From positions 265,727,114 through 265,791,113 of the forward strand of contig OY856188.1 in the NCBI GenBank assembly GCA_963693315.1: a stretch of 64,000 bases of DNA, given 5' to 3'. Source of the DNA: Diogma glabrata. Its lineage: Eukaryota > Arthropoda > Insecta > Diptera > Cylindrotomidae. Under the pieces are notes generated by a model, which was not told where the DNA came from, did not search any database, and was given only the letters and a program-made list of their open reading frames with translations. The position numbers and the translations under genes are program-made. This document shows, in pieces, positions 1-11,806 of this stretch; positions within the stretch are counted from its first letter, which is position 1; each line of letters starts with the position of its first letter.

Positions 1-734
1 CAGTGCCCTACTTGCTGACATTTATTGCATTTTGTTTTCTTTTTTAATTCGTCGATTGAAAAATGTCTTTGCTTTGGTTTTTCGTTTCGCCTTTTCTTTG
101 TTTTTGCTTGAAAAGCCACTTCACTAGTTTCATCATCTATAGCCTTTGAAATTTGATCTTCTTCGAGTTGTAATCGTGACAGCAAATCATCCAAAGTTCT
201 AGCTTCCTTTATATTGTACCAGACTGTCTTGAAATTCTTGAATTTCGGCGTGATGCTACTGATTATTCGAACCATTTTTATATTGTCAGATAATTTTTCG
301 CCATGATCTTCTATTTCTGCAGCCATTCTGGATACTTTAGGCACATATGATGCCACCGATTCATCATCTTTCATTCTTAGAGCAAAATACTCTTCATACA
401 GCGTCATGATTCTAACCTCGCTTCGTGTTTCATAAATCAAACACAATTTATCCATTATTTCCTTGGATGTCTTACATGATAGAATATGATTCGCTAAATC
501 TGCCTCTATAGACGAAACTAGAAGCGATATTGCAAACCCATCGCTCTTTTCCCACTTTTGTTTATCTGCATCAGTGGTCGTAGTTGTTACAACGAAAACA
601 CCATTCACAATTTCTAGCAAACCTTTTGCTTTAAAAGTTGCTTCCATCTGAAATTTCCAAAGCTTGAAATTGCTACCATTTAACTTATGCGCAACTGCCA
701 ATGTTGCGGCATTTTTATCTGATAAATCATTCAT
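1..734 (-). CDS. Ty1/copia Gag, 5' part (runs off the window)
   Basis: The minus strand is open from an ATG at 734-732 to the window edge, about 244 codons without a stop. The protein begins MNDLSDKNAATLAV and has the usual layout of copia-type Gag (UBN2-like): a GSNFKLWKFQM motif near residue 20, a helical middle (LCLIYETRSEV, LYEEYFALRMKDDESV), then a basic linker. At the edge stands CNKCQQVGH, the first part of a CCHC zinc knuckle that binds RNA in the particle. The Pol part would lie to the left, outside the window. No lesion is visible, so the element could be intact. The ATG was chosen because it is the first in frame after the long leader and gives a typical N-terminus. Confidence 0.85.
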   Translation of the reverse strand, partial: MNDLSDKNAATLAVAHKLNGSNFKLWKFQMEATFKAKGLLEIVNGVFVVTTTTTDADKQKWEKSDGFAISLLVSSIEADLANHILSCKTSKEIMDKLCLIYETRSEVRIMTLYEEYFALRMKDDESVASYVPKVSRMAAEIEDHGEKLSDNIKMVRIISSITPKFKNFKTVWYNIKEARTLDDLLSRLQLEEDQISKAIDDETSEVAFQAKTKKRRNEKPKQRHFSIDELKKKTKCNKCQQVGH

Positions 735-744
735 TTTGATTTTT

Positions 745-1090
745 CAATTATTAATCGATTTAATTACGATACGACAATTCGGCTTAATAATCGATAATAA
801 TTTCAACAAAAAATTTTTCAATTCAATTACGGTACGTCGACACGGCTTAATCAATTGAAATAATTTTTCACTATATTGTCCGCAAACAGAATGTACGATA
901 CGACGATTCGACTATTTTCTGTTCAAAAAAATGTTCACTGTAATGTTCACAAAAATTATTCAATTTAATTACGATATGACAATACGGCTAAATAATTGAA
1001 ATAATTTTTCACTATATGTTCGCTAACAGAATGTACGATACGGCGATTCGACTATTTTCTGTTCAAAAATTGTTCACTTTACTGTTCACC
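745..1090 (-). repeat. tandem repeat in the copia leader, period ~141 bp
   Basis: Two long units start near 819 and 961, and a partial unit stands near 757. Each carries the same series of motifs: TTAATTACGATACGAC-like, AATAATTTTTCACTATAT, AACAGAATGTACGATACG and CGATTCGACTATTTTCTG. The array lies between Gag and the primer binding site and makes the leader about 850 nt, far longer than usual for copia. A smaller duplicate, ATTTTCATAAAAATCACTT-like, occurs at about 1101 and 1171. Confidence 0.8.
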
Positions 1091-1586
1091 CAAAAAATTA
1101 TTTTCATAAAAAATCACTTCAATATTTTAATTTCACATAATATTGATTGTCGATGTTTATCAAAAAAAGTATTTTCATAAAAATCACTTGTTGGCTTGAT
1201 GACGCTACACATACCAACGTAATGTATACCACACACAGCGTGCCACCCGCAGATTGTTCCAGTTGCTTCGATTGACTTTTATCACGTGACACTTTGATGA
1301 CCAATTCGATTTGATCAAACACCAATACACTCACGCGCGGTACAGCATGTCGTTACATGAATCGAAATGTTATCTTGAATTTTGTATATAATGTCTGCGT
1401 ACAAAAAATTCAATTGACTCTTTGCATTTAATTTTTAAATTAATTTGTTATTATTAAAAATTAACAATACTCAATATAATGACTTCTATACACTTTGTTC
1501 TTTACAGTACGGCGACTGGCTATTGCACAAATTCAATTTCACTTCACTAAAACAATTTATTTCGAAAATAAACTATCGCTATGGCC

Positions 1587-1600
1587 CTGGGCCCATAACC
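1587..1600 (-). promoter_or_regulatory. copia primer binding site (tRNA-iMet anticodon-arm type)
   Basis: The minus strand reads GGTTATGGGCCCAG, complementary to the anticodon arm of initiator tRNA-Met. Copia-type elements prime with a half of this tRNA, so the site fixes the orientation and places the 5' LTR immediately to the right. Confidence 0.8.
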
Positions 1601-1603
1601 ATT

Positions 1604-1823
1604 TGAGATTTGGAAGGTGAAGTTGATTAAATAAACTGAATTTTTTATTTAGAACAAAGCAAAATTTTATTTTAACTAAACTTAACAATGCGTGTTAACG
1701 TTTTGAAGATCAAACAAGAAGTAAAATAGAAGTAACATATATCGATAAATTACGTAAATTCGATAAACTACGTTAATATTTTTGCCGTGAGGCGGCGCTG
1801 CATTTTATTGATTCATTTCAACA
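1604..1823 (-). repeat. copia 5' LTR (inferred ends)
   Basis: On the minus strand the segment starts TGTTGAAATG at 1823 and ends ...TCTCA at 1604, three bases before the primer binding site, which gives the TG...CA ends of an LTR (220 bp). It holds AATAAA-like signals. The other LTR is outside the window, so the left border at 1823 is inferred from the TGTTG start alone. Confidence 0.55.
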
Positions 1824-2009
1824 GTAACCCGACTTTCCAAGCTATTTTTTCGGGCAGAGGTTGAGTTTAGTACTCTCTCGTGATTATAATGCTATATTGT
1901 CGTGATTTTGCTGCATAGTGTCGTCTAAGTCATTTCATCATACTTGTGCTGATCTCATTCGCTATGTTCTAGTGGTCTCTTGAGCTCAGCATAAATTGCA
2001 CGAGACTAT

Positions 2010-3230
2010 GTGAAATGCAAACGCAAGAAACTAATGGCACATATTGAAAACTACAATCTCCTCCACCACCGCCAATATGGCTTTGGTAAACCGCGGCCTA
2101 CTGGTGACATCATGTCAGTCCTCACGGAGAAATGGGGTAAAGCAACTCATGACTTTGGTGAGTCTCATATCATTTCTCTTGACATATCCAAAGCGTTTAA
2201 CAGAGTTTGGCATCGGGCTCTTAACAATTAATTAATTTCATTTTGAGTCTGTAAGACCTTGATCGTGCTATGTTGATGGTGCTATGTTGCTATGTTGCTA
2301 TGTCGTCTAAATTTCCAATTTAAGCCGGTGTTCTTCAGGGTTCGGTTTTATCACCAACCCTTTTGCTGATCTTAATCAACGTTTTGTTATCTATCACCAC
2401 AAACCCAATACAAAGCTTTGCCGATACAGTACTATCTTTCGCTCCTATTCTTTTAAAAAAACAGCCATCTAGTTTATCTTCTAATTGTCAACGTAGAAAA
2501 AGGGTTGAATCCTTGGATTTAGATCTTGTTATAATCCGGGACTGGGGTAAACGGAATCTTATGATATTTAATTCTATGAAGATAAAGTCGTGCGTTTTGT
2601 TCCATGAAACCTCACTATATAGCGCCAATGCAACGTTTTCCATACAACCATTATTAAACTCACCTACACTTAAACTATTAGGTGATATGGCATGATAATA
2701 TTCTTTCTGTGGCAAAATCGGAGTTCCAACGACTTGGCTTCCTCCGTCGTTGTAAAAGCTTTTTCTCTCCATCGGAAATTATTACGATCTATAAAGAACC
2801 TCTTTAGATTTTGTGGACAGAGTTCATACGCGTGCGTTGAAACCGATTGATGATTCAATGTTAACATCAAATATGGATTCGCAGCATCATAGAAGAGTGG
2901 TTATAGCTCTTACACTGTTTTATATAGATACGGTAAATGTTCGAAGGAAATTAATAACCTCATACTTCCATTACGTAGATTTTCACGAGTCACAAGACAA
3001 TATCATTCCCATAAGCATACCTTAGAGTTCTCATGTGTGACAACATATAGCTATAATAACTCCTTCTTTCATGTTCAGTATACTGTTGGAATCGATTATC
3101 AAAAAATGTTTTCTCTGCTACGCACAATCCCCAAGCTTTTTAATCCGCAATACATCATCACTATCGCTCCAGTCCTATCCCAAGTCCTTAAATACCAACC
3201 TTTTAACTTTCCGTTTCTATTGTTAACACG
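2010..3230 (+). pseudogene. jockey-like LINE ORF2 remnant (reverse transcriptase)
   Basis: Successive pieces in shifting frames match the reverse transcriptase of jockey-type non-LTR retrotransposons. Residues HRQYGFGKPRPTGDIMS and SLDISKAFNRVWH (2040-2225) are RT block motifs. GVLQGSVLSP and a damaged FAD box (FADTV instead of FADDT) lie at 2335-2430. ALKPIDDSMLTSNMDSQHHR and the YNNSFF segment (2840-3120) belong to the C-terminal region after RT. Several stops and frameshifts separate the pieces, and the 5' half is missing. A gypsy element has landed just beyond the 3' end. Confidence 0.8.
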
Positions 3231-3253
3231 TACATCAAGCATGGTGTATAACA

Positions 3254-3669
<416 letters not shown>

Positions 3670-3684
3670 TGGTGTCAGAAGTGG
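3670..3684 (+). promoter_or_regulatory. gypsy primer binding site (probably tRNA-Leu)
   Basis: TGGTGTCAGAAGTGG follows the 5' LTR directly. TGG pairs with the tRNA CCA end, and the rest fits my memory of an animal tRNA-Leu 3' end. The tRNA identity is inferred, not checked. Confidence 0.75.
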
Positions 3685-3747
3685 TTTATAAAATTAAAAT
3701 AATAAATATAAACCCAAATAAAATTCTAAGGCAACGATATATAAATA

Positions 3748-4293
3748 ATGGAAGGTATACGTCCACCAAAATGACCGTCCACAGATGACCGGGAAAACGA
3801 ATGGAAGCGATGACTTCAGCATTTTAATTTTTATGCAGTTGCATCTGGTCTAGAAGATAAAGAAGAAAAGATAAAAGCAGCAACAATAATGGCATGCATT
3901 GGACCAGATGCTTTAAAAATATACGAGACATTCCAAATAAAAGAAAAAGATGTCACCTTCAAAATAATAGTAGAAAAATTCAACCAATTTTTCACTCCAA
4001 AAGTAAATATTACCTATGAAAGGTACGTATTCAATAAAATAATACAACAAAACGAAAGTTTCGACGAGTTCTTGACAAAATGTAAGACGCACATAGTGAA
4101 GTGTGATTTTGGAGTTCTACAAGATGACTTATTGAAAGACAAAATAGTTATAGGAATAGTTGGAGAATCGTTAAGAGAACGATTACTAACAATCGAAAAC
4201 TTGACTCTTGACAAGGCAATAAGTATATGTAAAGCTAATGAATTAGCTAGTAAACAAATGTCAGCTTTAAAAAATAATAATGTTAATATCTAG
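3748..4293 (+). pseudogene. gypsy gag with two TGA codons
   Basis: The frame starts at ATG 3748 and runs to TAG at 4291-4293, but TGA codons stand at 3772 and 3811, both where Trp (TGG) would suit the sequence (PPK-stop-PST and WKR-stop-LQHF). From 3814 the frame is open, about 159 codons, with Gag-like helical stretches such as ESFDEFLTKCKTHIVKC and DKIVIGIVGESLRERLL. The capsid part continues into the zinc knuckle region in another frame after 4287. The two nonsense changes are consistent with G-to-A mutation. Confidence 0.85.
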
Positions 4294-5381
4294 AAATTAA
4301 TTCTGTAAATAAAACAAAAAATTTTAAATTTAATAACAAACAAAATCGAAACTCAAGTCAAAATCATCAAGCGCCAAAAAGTGACATTTATGCATGTAAT
4401 CGTTGTAAGACAACACATGGGCCAAAAAGCTGTCCAGCATTTGGTAAAACATGTCTAAAATGTAATAAGAATGGTCATTTTTCGATAGCTTGTAAATCAA
4501 AATATAAATCTAAAAATAATAAAGTTAATCAATTAGAAACAAGCGATGATGATTTTGATGAGGAAAATTATAGTCTAGCTTTTGTTAATACAGTAGATGA
4601 ATTAAATGTAAATAGCATTAACAATGAGTCTTGGTTTCAGGAAATAAAAATAAATAATAACGATATAAAATTTAAGTTAGATACAGGGGCACAGTGTAAT
4701 GTTGTAAATAAAGAATTAGCAAAACAACTGAATGCATATATATGCAAGTCTCCTACAAAATCTCTTGTCACATACAGTGGACACCGAATTAAAGTTATAG
4801 GGGAAACAAAACTTGAAGGCTCAATAAATAATAAAAAATTTGAGCTTCTATTTAAGATAGTTGATAGAAATTCATGTCCAATTCTTGGAATGAAAGCTTG
4901 TCAAATGCTAAATTTAATTTCTCCAACAATCGACATAAATACACTAGAGACTGACAACGAGTTGTATGAAGGTTTAGGTTGTATAAAAAACTTTATCTAT
5001 GACATTGACCTTAAGCCAGGAGCAACCTTTGATATTGTTCCTCCTCGTCGCATACCTCTAGCTCTAAGAGACGATGTTAAACGTGAATTGAATAAAATGA
5101 CAAAAATTGGAGTGATAAAACCGGTAAAAGAACCGACTCCATCCGTTTCACCGTTGGTTATTGTCAAAAAGAACAAAAGTATTCGTCTTTGTATAGATCC
5201 TTCGCAGCTAAACAAGCATATTCTGAGGCGCCATTTTCCTCTTAAAACAATTGAAGAAATCGCAACCAGGATTAAAGAATCAAAATATTTTACATTGCTG
5301 GATTGTAAAAAAGGATTCTGGCAAATTCCAGTTTCAGAAAGAACGCAAAAATATCTGGCATTTATCTGGCGTTTGGCTTAG
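4287..5381 (+). pseudogene. gypsy zinc knuckle, protease and N-terminal reverse transcriptase
   Basis: This frame is open from 4287, one frame back from gag. It encodes a CCHC-type knuckle (CLKCNKNGHFSIAC, about 4455-4497), then a retroviral-type aspartic protease with LDTGAQCNVV (about 4677-4706) and ILGMKA further on. The reverse transcriptase N-terminus follows: PRRIPLALRDDV, SPLVIVKK, RLCIDPSQLN and LLDCKKGFWQIPV. The frame stops at TAG 5379, where a segment of the RT palm is missing. The catalytic Asp of RT motif A appears as LLDCKKGF. Confidence 0.88.
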
Positions 5382-7639
5382 CATCTGCTCCAGAGGTATT
5401 CCAGCAGATTATGAGCCAAATGCTAGAAGGAGTGGATAACTTGGAATGCTCTATGGACGATATACTGATTCATGCCACCACACTGGATGAATTACAAATC
5501 ATAACAAACAAAGTTCTAAAACTGATGAAGCTCAATGGACTAAAATTAAAAAAAGAGAAATGCTTATTTAACAAAAGTTCCTTAAAGTTTTTGGGTCATA
5601 TAGTTTCTGGAGATGGTCTTCAGGTAGATATCGATAAAATTAAAACAATACAATTACTGGAAACACCCAAAAACACAAAACAAGTACATCGACCGTTAGG
5701 TATGGTCACATATATCTCAAAATTTATTCCTTCATGCTCTGAAGTTACAGCTCCATTAAGAGAGTTATTAAAAAAAGATGTGGAGTTTCATTGGGAAATT
5801 GAACAGAATAATGCATTCGAAAAAATTAAAAGTATATTAACATCACCACCAGTATTAAAATACTATGATGTAAATGCTAACGTTCAATTGTCAGTTGATG
5901 CAAGTAGTAAGGCTTTAGGAGCCGTGCTGCTACAAAATGAACATCCAATAGCATATGCTTCTAAGGCGCTAACAAAGACAGAGCATTTATATCTACAAAT
6001 TGAGAAAGAAGCGTGTGCGATACGATTCGCTTGTAAAAAGTTTCATGAGTACATATCAGGCAAAAGATTGATAATCGAAACCAATCATAAACCTCTCGAA
6101 ACGATCTTCAAAAAACCATTACAGTCTGCTCCCCCAAGACTACAAAGAATATTATTGGAAGTATTACCATATTCTCCAACGGTAGTATATAAAAAAGGGT
6201 CAGACATTCCAATTCCAGACGCTCTAAGTAGAGATTGTCAAAATATAGACACAGAGTCCAATGAAGAAGAACTAGAAATTCAGTTGCTAATACCGATGTC
6301 TGATAATGCAATTCAGTCCTTAGTTGAGGATACAGAAAATGATAACGGTTTAAAGCAACTTAAAAAATTTATTCAAAATGGTTTTCCGAACGATTTATCG
6401 AAAGTACCGCAAGAAATAAAACATTTTATCAACTTTCGTGAGGAACTATCTGTCTATGAAGGCATTATCTTTAAAGGAGAAAAGATAGTAATTCCAAATT
6501 CACAAATTAAGAAAATCTTGAATGCTACTCATTTAGGCCACTTAGGCATACAAAGCACTATGAAACGAACACGACAGCTGTTTTATTTCAAAAATCTAAC
6601 TAACGAAGTAATAAAATTTGTGGAAAAATGTTCTGTTTGTCAACAGACACAACGGTCTAACACAAAAGAGTCGATTGTTACCAAACAAATTCCAGATTTA
6701 CCATTTCAAATCGTCGCGTCAGATCTCTTTACCTTTAAATCCGAAGCATATGTAGTTGTTGTTGATAGCTATTCGGGGTATTTTGATTTCGAAAAAATAG
6801 CAAACGCATCCTCAAAAGAAGTGATTACGTTCCTACTAAAAAAGTGTTTTGCAACACATGGTACGCCTCAAATTCTAGAAAGCGATAACGGTTCAAATTA
6901 TACCTCTGCCGAATTTCAAGAGTTTAGTAAAACATGGAATTTCAAACAAATAACGTCTAGTCCACGTTTCGCTCGCGCAAATGGACTAGCAGAAAGGGCA
7001 GTAGAATCTGCTAAACTATTATTAAAACGTTGCTCAGAGGATAATACGGACATTTATTTGGCATTGCAAAATTGTCGTAATATCCCGCGAGATAATCATT
7101 TAGAATCACCAAATCAACGCCTTATGGGAAGATTAACTAGAACTATCATCCCAATTGGCCCGAATCTATTAAAACCTCGATTGGTTACAGAAGTAAAAGA
7201 AAAATTAGAAATTTCTCGTCAAAAACAAAAAGAATATGCCGATAAGGGGTCAAAAGATTCACAAGAATTTTCAGTCAATGATAAAGTCAGAATTCAAACT
7301 AGCCATAGAGAATGGATTGGCGGAACAATTTCCCAAAAGCTAAACGTACCTAGATCATATATAGTACAGTCGGATAGTGGAAAGTTGTATCGAAGAAAAA
7401 CACACCATTTACATCATACTAAGGCTTCAATTCCCGTTAAACGTGAACCACAAATTGAGTATCCAAACGAATATGCAAATCACAGTACTCCACCTAACAT
7501 AAACTTCAATGTCAACCAAAACTCATTGTCACCAATTAGTAGAGTAGTAAATGCACATGAAGTGATGCCTACTCTAGATCACTTGCCCAAAACAAGATCA
7601 GGTCGTACTGTCAAACCAGTACAAAAATTAGATTTATAA
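5366..7639 (+). pseudogene. gypsy reverse transcriptase C-part, RNase H and integrase
   Basis: A long open frame resumes at LAFGLASAPEVFQQ (5366), just after the missing RT segment. The RT active-site box is CSMDDIL (normally YxDD). RNase H follows (LSVDASSKALGAVL; ETNHKPL; DALSRD, about 5890-6230). Integrase has an HHCC knuckle (HLGHLGIQS ... CSVCQQ, about 6525-6650) and a DDE core: SDLFTF, ESDNGSNYTS and NGLAERAVE, about 6720-7010. The C-terminus ends KTRSGRTVKPVQKLDL, a common tail in this group. It has 742 codons after the first ATG at 5411, but the true protein would be a fusion with the upstream part. Confidence 0.9.
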
Positions 7640-7755
7640 TTTGAAATTTAAATTTGTTTGTAAGAAATTCATTGAACATATTGAAATTTTGAAATATTAA
7701 GATTCGATTTTCTTTGATATTGAATAATTAGTATGTTACACTTGTATAAAAAAAA

Positions 7756-7770
7756 CAAAAAAAAAGGAGA
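7756..7770 (+). promoter_or_regulatory. gypsy polypurine tract
   Basis: A-rich purine run ending AAGGAGA directly before the 3' LTR. It would prime plus-strand synthesis in a live copy. Confidence 0.85.
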
Positions 7771-7972
7771 TGTAACAATATAACTAAATGTAAACTCTGT
7801 ATTAGTAATACCATATATATAGTTATAAGATGACAGTACCATATATATATTATTGTAACCTTGTACGGCATGTCAATTATAAACATACATTAATGGCGGA
7901 CACAATAAAGTATATCTATTATAAAAGTTCCCTGTTTTAATTAAATAATAAGCTATAATAAATATCGTTACA
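7771..7972 (+). repeat. gypsy 3' LTR
   Basis: 202 bp from TGTAACAATA to CGTTACA. It contains a short TA tract and an AATAAAG-like polyadenylation signal, and is near-identical to the 5' LTR outside the TA tract, which suggests recent insertion. Confidence 0.95.
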
Positions 7973-8062
7973 AACCTAAGTGATTAACCTGAACTTTATA
8001 AAAAAACGCAGAGGATAATACGATAATGTGAAGTGTTTTTGGATATTAACGAAAATGCAAAA

Positions 8063-8674
8063 GGGTCATTCCATGGAAACATAAACCTCAATAGTTGCAA
8101 TGAAGTTTATGTTGTGTGGAAAAATTAATCTAATTAGAAACTTGCCCGTCATTATTGATATCAAAGGTAGGAAGTAAGCAAATAAATTGTTTAAAAGATG
8201 GAAAAAAATAAATAAGTAATAAAATTGTTGTTAGAAATGCATTATTTTCTTATGTGTTTTTTTCTGTTACGTTGGTCACGTTACGTTGGTCACACAGTTT
8301 TTTTAAAAGGTAACCTCTACTGTATGTATCATTTGTGAAAAACATATGCTTATTTAAAAACAGATAACTTGTGCTTTATAAAAACCTAAATTTGAATTTA
8401 TTGAAGGCATACTTTTAGAGAAATTGCTTTGAAAGTGTGAGTAAGTTTTACTGTGGTACTTTTTTTGATACGTTGGTCACAGCACTGAATTTGGTTATTA
8501 TTACTTAATATATATTTAATTTGCTGCTTTTTTTCATTGATAGTGTATTTCCTACATGCATAATAGCATAAAATAACATAAATTTCATAATATAACAATG
8601 TTTTTTATCAATAATAGGCAAAAGAATGAGTTGAAAATGGTAAAAATGTTACGTATGTCACAATGGAATGACCC
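8063..8674. mobile_element. MITE with GGGTCATTCCAT termini
   Basis: GGGTCATTCCAT at 8063-8074 faces its exact inverse ATGGAATGACCC at 8663-8674. A-runs flank both ends, so an AAA target duplication is possible but ambiguous. The inside is AT-rich, has no protein, and repeats ACGTTGGTCAC at about 8269, 8285 and 8471. Confidence 0.75.
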
Positions 8675-9139
8675 AAAAAGCATAATTAAAAGATTGGCAA
8701 TATGTTCTAGACCGGAGCTAGCTTTCTCTACAACTGATAGTATCAGGATCAAGTAGTCTGAGGAGGAACGTAATGCTTCAAACTAGCCTCACCAAACCAG
8801 ACAGCCCTATCTGAGACAAAAATAGGACATTTACCAATACGGTTGGATAGGGATTGGCTGAATTATAAAGAACTTTAAAGAAAAAAAAACTGAAAAATTT
8901 AAAAAACAGGCAATATAAACAATATTCATATACATACTAATAGTCATATACATCTTTATTATTATTAAAAAAATCTTTATTTTATTTTTATTTAAATAAC
9001 ATAAAAATTTAATTCTTTTTTCCTGTGATAAATTCTGATGTAGGTACGAGAAAGAGGGAGAGAGAGGGAGTAAAACAACTAAGAGAGAGAGAGAGAGAGC
9101 GAAAGGGCATGACATCAATACAAAATAAACTATATTTTT
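8675..9139. other. intergenic, GA-rich tract
   Basis: No gene seen. A GA-rich simple repeat (GAGAGAGGGA-like) runs from about 9048 to 9104, just beyond the 3' end of UGT-1. Confidence 0.7.
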
Positions 9140-10819
9140 TTATTCCGATTTCATTTTATTTAAATTTTTCGTCAATGTTCTACACATAATGCTTATTAAT
9201 TTATAAAAACTAAAAACTATCACTAAGATCACAATCGACAAAAAGCCGATTACATCCAACGAATGAAATTGAAAAAAATTCAAATCTAATGAATTACTTT
9301 GTAAATGTTTCGCACCATGATGACGAATGACATATTCAATCCAGTAAATTCCGGTTTCAAGTGGTTTATTAGGGCGATCACGATATAACATCGACTCTTT
9401 TTTTGCTCGGTTTGAATATTTTGGATCTGATAAAATTGTTTTTATCGATTCGATCAGTATTTCCCCACTCATTTCTGCAAATGGAAATTGAATTCCCCAA
9501 CCTCGATTTACTACTTGATTTGCATTTGACATATGATCGCCAAATAACGGAGTTATGACCACTGGCACACCATGAAATCTAGCCTCGTTTATACTTCCTA
9601 GACCACCATGAGTGATGAATAATTTTATGTTCCTATGTTGTAAAATATCATTTTGTGGCAACCATTTTTCAATTCGAACATTTTTTGGAAGAAATGGGAG
9701 AGTGTCGTTCTCGAATTTCCATAAAACATTTTCTTTTAAACCACCAAAAGCTTTAAGTATCTCGTTTAACAGTGTTTCTGGTAATGATACGCTAGTCATG
9801 ATCGAACCTAAACTGAAAAATATGACACCATTTGTAGAATCATCCATCCATTTCTGAAGATCATCTGGAAGAGGAAATGGTGTATCGTTGATATGAATTC
9901 CACTTATTTCAACAGTTGACGGAATCAGTGGTCGTATATTTCCATCACTCAAATGAGTGTTAATAAAATTGGTAGAAACATTTTTTAGCATCTCATCATA
10001 TGTAGGATATTCAGGTGATGGAAAATATTTTCTAGAATAAAATTAATTTTTGTTTTAACTAATTAATTATATTAATTCAATTTTACACATATTACTTATA
10101 GAAGTTTCTTTGTTTTGCATGTGGAATCATTGACCAAAAAATCTTATCTACAGCGTATAGAAGCGTTCCTAATAGTTTTGTTCTAAATGACAGCGGATGA
10201 GTAAGATCCAAAAGTGGGTGTGAAATATATGACAAGCCCAAAGCGTTACCAGTTTCACTATACCACGTATTTCCAGGATCAAATGATGCAAATGTAACTG
10301 TTGGACATTTGAAATGAGCTCCCAATCCCAGCAATGCATTTCCAAAATAACCTTCAACTATCACTAAGTCAAATGTTTCCTCTTGCATTATTTTTTTCAC
10401 GTTTTGGTCAATCAAAACTCTTTCTTGGCAACTGATGTAAAAATCTATAAAAACTGGCGCATTTCTATAATAATCAAAAACACTGGGAGTAGTTTTTGAA
10501 AAATGTGAAACAAAAGCTGTGAAAATTTTAAATTTATTAATAAATCATATTGATTATTCGAACAGGTGTGATAGTTACAATTAAGGGAAGTATCCGTCAC
10601 ATAAATATGTCGATAGTTTTTTAAAGTAATTTTAGATGGAAATGAAGCAAATACAGTTACATCATGTCCGTGTTCTGCTAGCCCTCGTGTCAATGTCTCC
10701 ACTACATAGAGATGTGACAAACTTACTGTTGGGAAAGCACATAGAATCTTAAATGAACTAACATCTATAAAAGCACTTGCAATAAATACTACGACAGTCA
10801 CTAACGATAGTGAATTCAT
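9140..10819 (-). CDS. UDP-glycosyltransferase UGT-1 (three exons)
   Basis: Exons at 10819-10579, 10516-10096 and 10031-9140 (241, 421 and 892 bp), with GT-AG introns of 62 and 64 bp, phases 1 and 2. The product is 517 aa, normal for insect UGTs, which move sugar (usually glucose) from UDP-sugar to small lipophilic substrates in the ER lumen. Visible parts: signal peptide (1-21); SLSH with the probable catalytic His36; FDLVIVEGYFG; the UGT signature from LFITHGGLGS (His362) to PLFGDHM; a hydrophobic membrane segment about 484-500; and a short basic tail. The signature normally ends Asp-Gln, but here it is Asp386-His387. ATG 10819 is preferred over an upstream ATG because it starts the signal peptide and matches the paralogues. 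Confidence 0.93.
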
Positions 10820-10835
10820 GTTAAGTTTAAAATAC

Positions 10836-10869
10836 CAACTGAGTAAAAAACGAAAGTTTTGAATATATA
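10836..10869 (-). promoter_or_regulatory. UGT-1 core promoter (TATA and initiator)
   Basis: On the minus strand TATATA begins at 10869 and TCAGT (insect initiator consensus) lies at 10842-10838, putting the predicted +1 A at 10840. That is 29 bp from the TATA box and leaves a 21-nt 5' leader. Confidence 0.6.
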
Positions 10870-11806
10870 ATGTTTGTAAATGTGTATATCTTTTGGGAGA
10901 GTCGAAAAAATTTATTTTGAATATTTTCAATACATAATTATGTACAATGTCTCACAATACAGTTGCAAAACAACCTGAAATTTTATTAACGTGCACACAT
11001 ACTGGTTGTTTCTTAGAAACATTTTATTAAATACTTTTGTGTTGCGTGCACAACTTAAACTTACTCTCATCACTAACACTTGCTCAATACATGTATGCAA
11101 ACATATAGATATTAGTAAATATATCAATCCAGTTACAACAACAATTATATTACACTCATTTATACTTTACGCAAGATGATTATTATATTGATGCTCGGTT
11201 ACTTGAACAATTACTAAATGAGACTTAGCTAAATCGTCAATAAGAAATATCTCTCACCTTTTTCACGCTGTTTGTTGACAAAAACAAACAAACATTTAAC
11301 TGAATAACAAGATAAGAAAACTTAATTGAATCTAAAAGCCTTATTTAAAGGTCCAATCGCGAGCAAAATACGCAAAACTAGTTAAATGGAGAAATAAAAA
11401 AGTTATCGGAGATTTAAATGTTCAAGCAACCGGGCATAAGTCTTTAATAGACCGGGAGGCAGCGTTGCATTTTGGTTAGTGATTTGATGCCGATTGAATT
11501 TAATTTTTATAGATAGATCAATTATTTGTGATGTAGAAAATAAGAGTCAGCCGTCAGACTTGCGGTGCGGGGGGTGTGGTTGTGGGAGATTTTTAAACTG
11601 GTGAAAAAAACGAATTCCAAAAGTAATTTGATGCCGCTTCAAAATTTGTATGATGCATGTTTACACCATAACAATTGAAAAAAAAGGGATCAGCTGATTG
11701 GTGGATGGGGGATTATAGGTCAGCTCCTCGTATACATCAGTATAAAAATGCACTATAGTCAAGACCTTTCTGCATAGGATCTTGATGAAACTTTAGCAAA
11801 TGATTT
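10870..11806. other. UGT-1 upstream region, no gene seen
   Basis: AT-rich sequence with no ORF or repeat I can assign. A slightly GC-richer patch (about 11545-11580) shows no recognisable feature. Confidence 0.5.

Noticed and set aside
1587..1600. A tRNA-Met gene, from identity to the anticodon arm
   Set aside because: Only the anticodon arm is present, with no acceptor or T arms, and it stands where a copia primer binding site belongs.
4266..4272. TTTAAAA as a programmed -1 frameshift site between gag and pol
   Set aside because: The -1 frame meets TAA at 4275 and 4284, so the frame change must lie at 4287-4293 and looks like an indel.
9612..9857. ORFs antisense or alternate-frame to UGT, RTE and gypsy coding parts
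   Set aside because: Shadows of real coding sequence; no independent motif.
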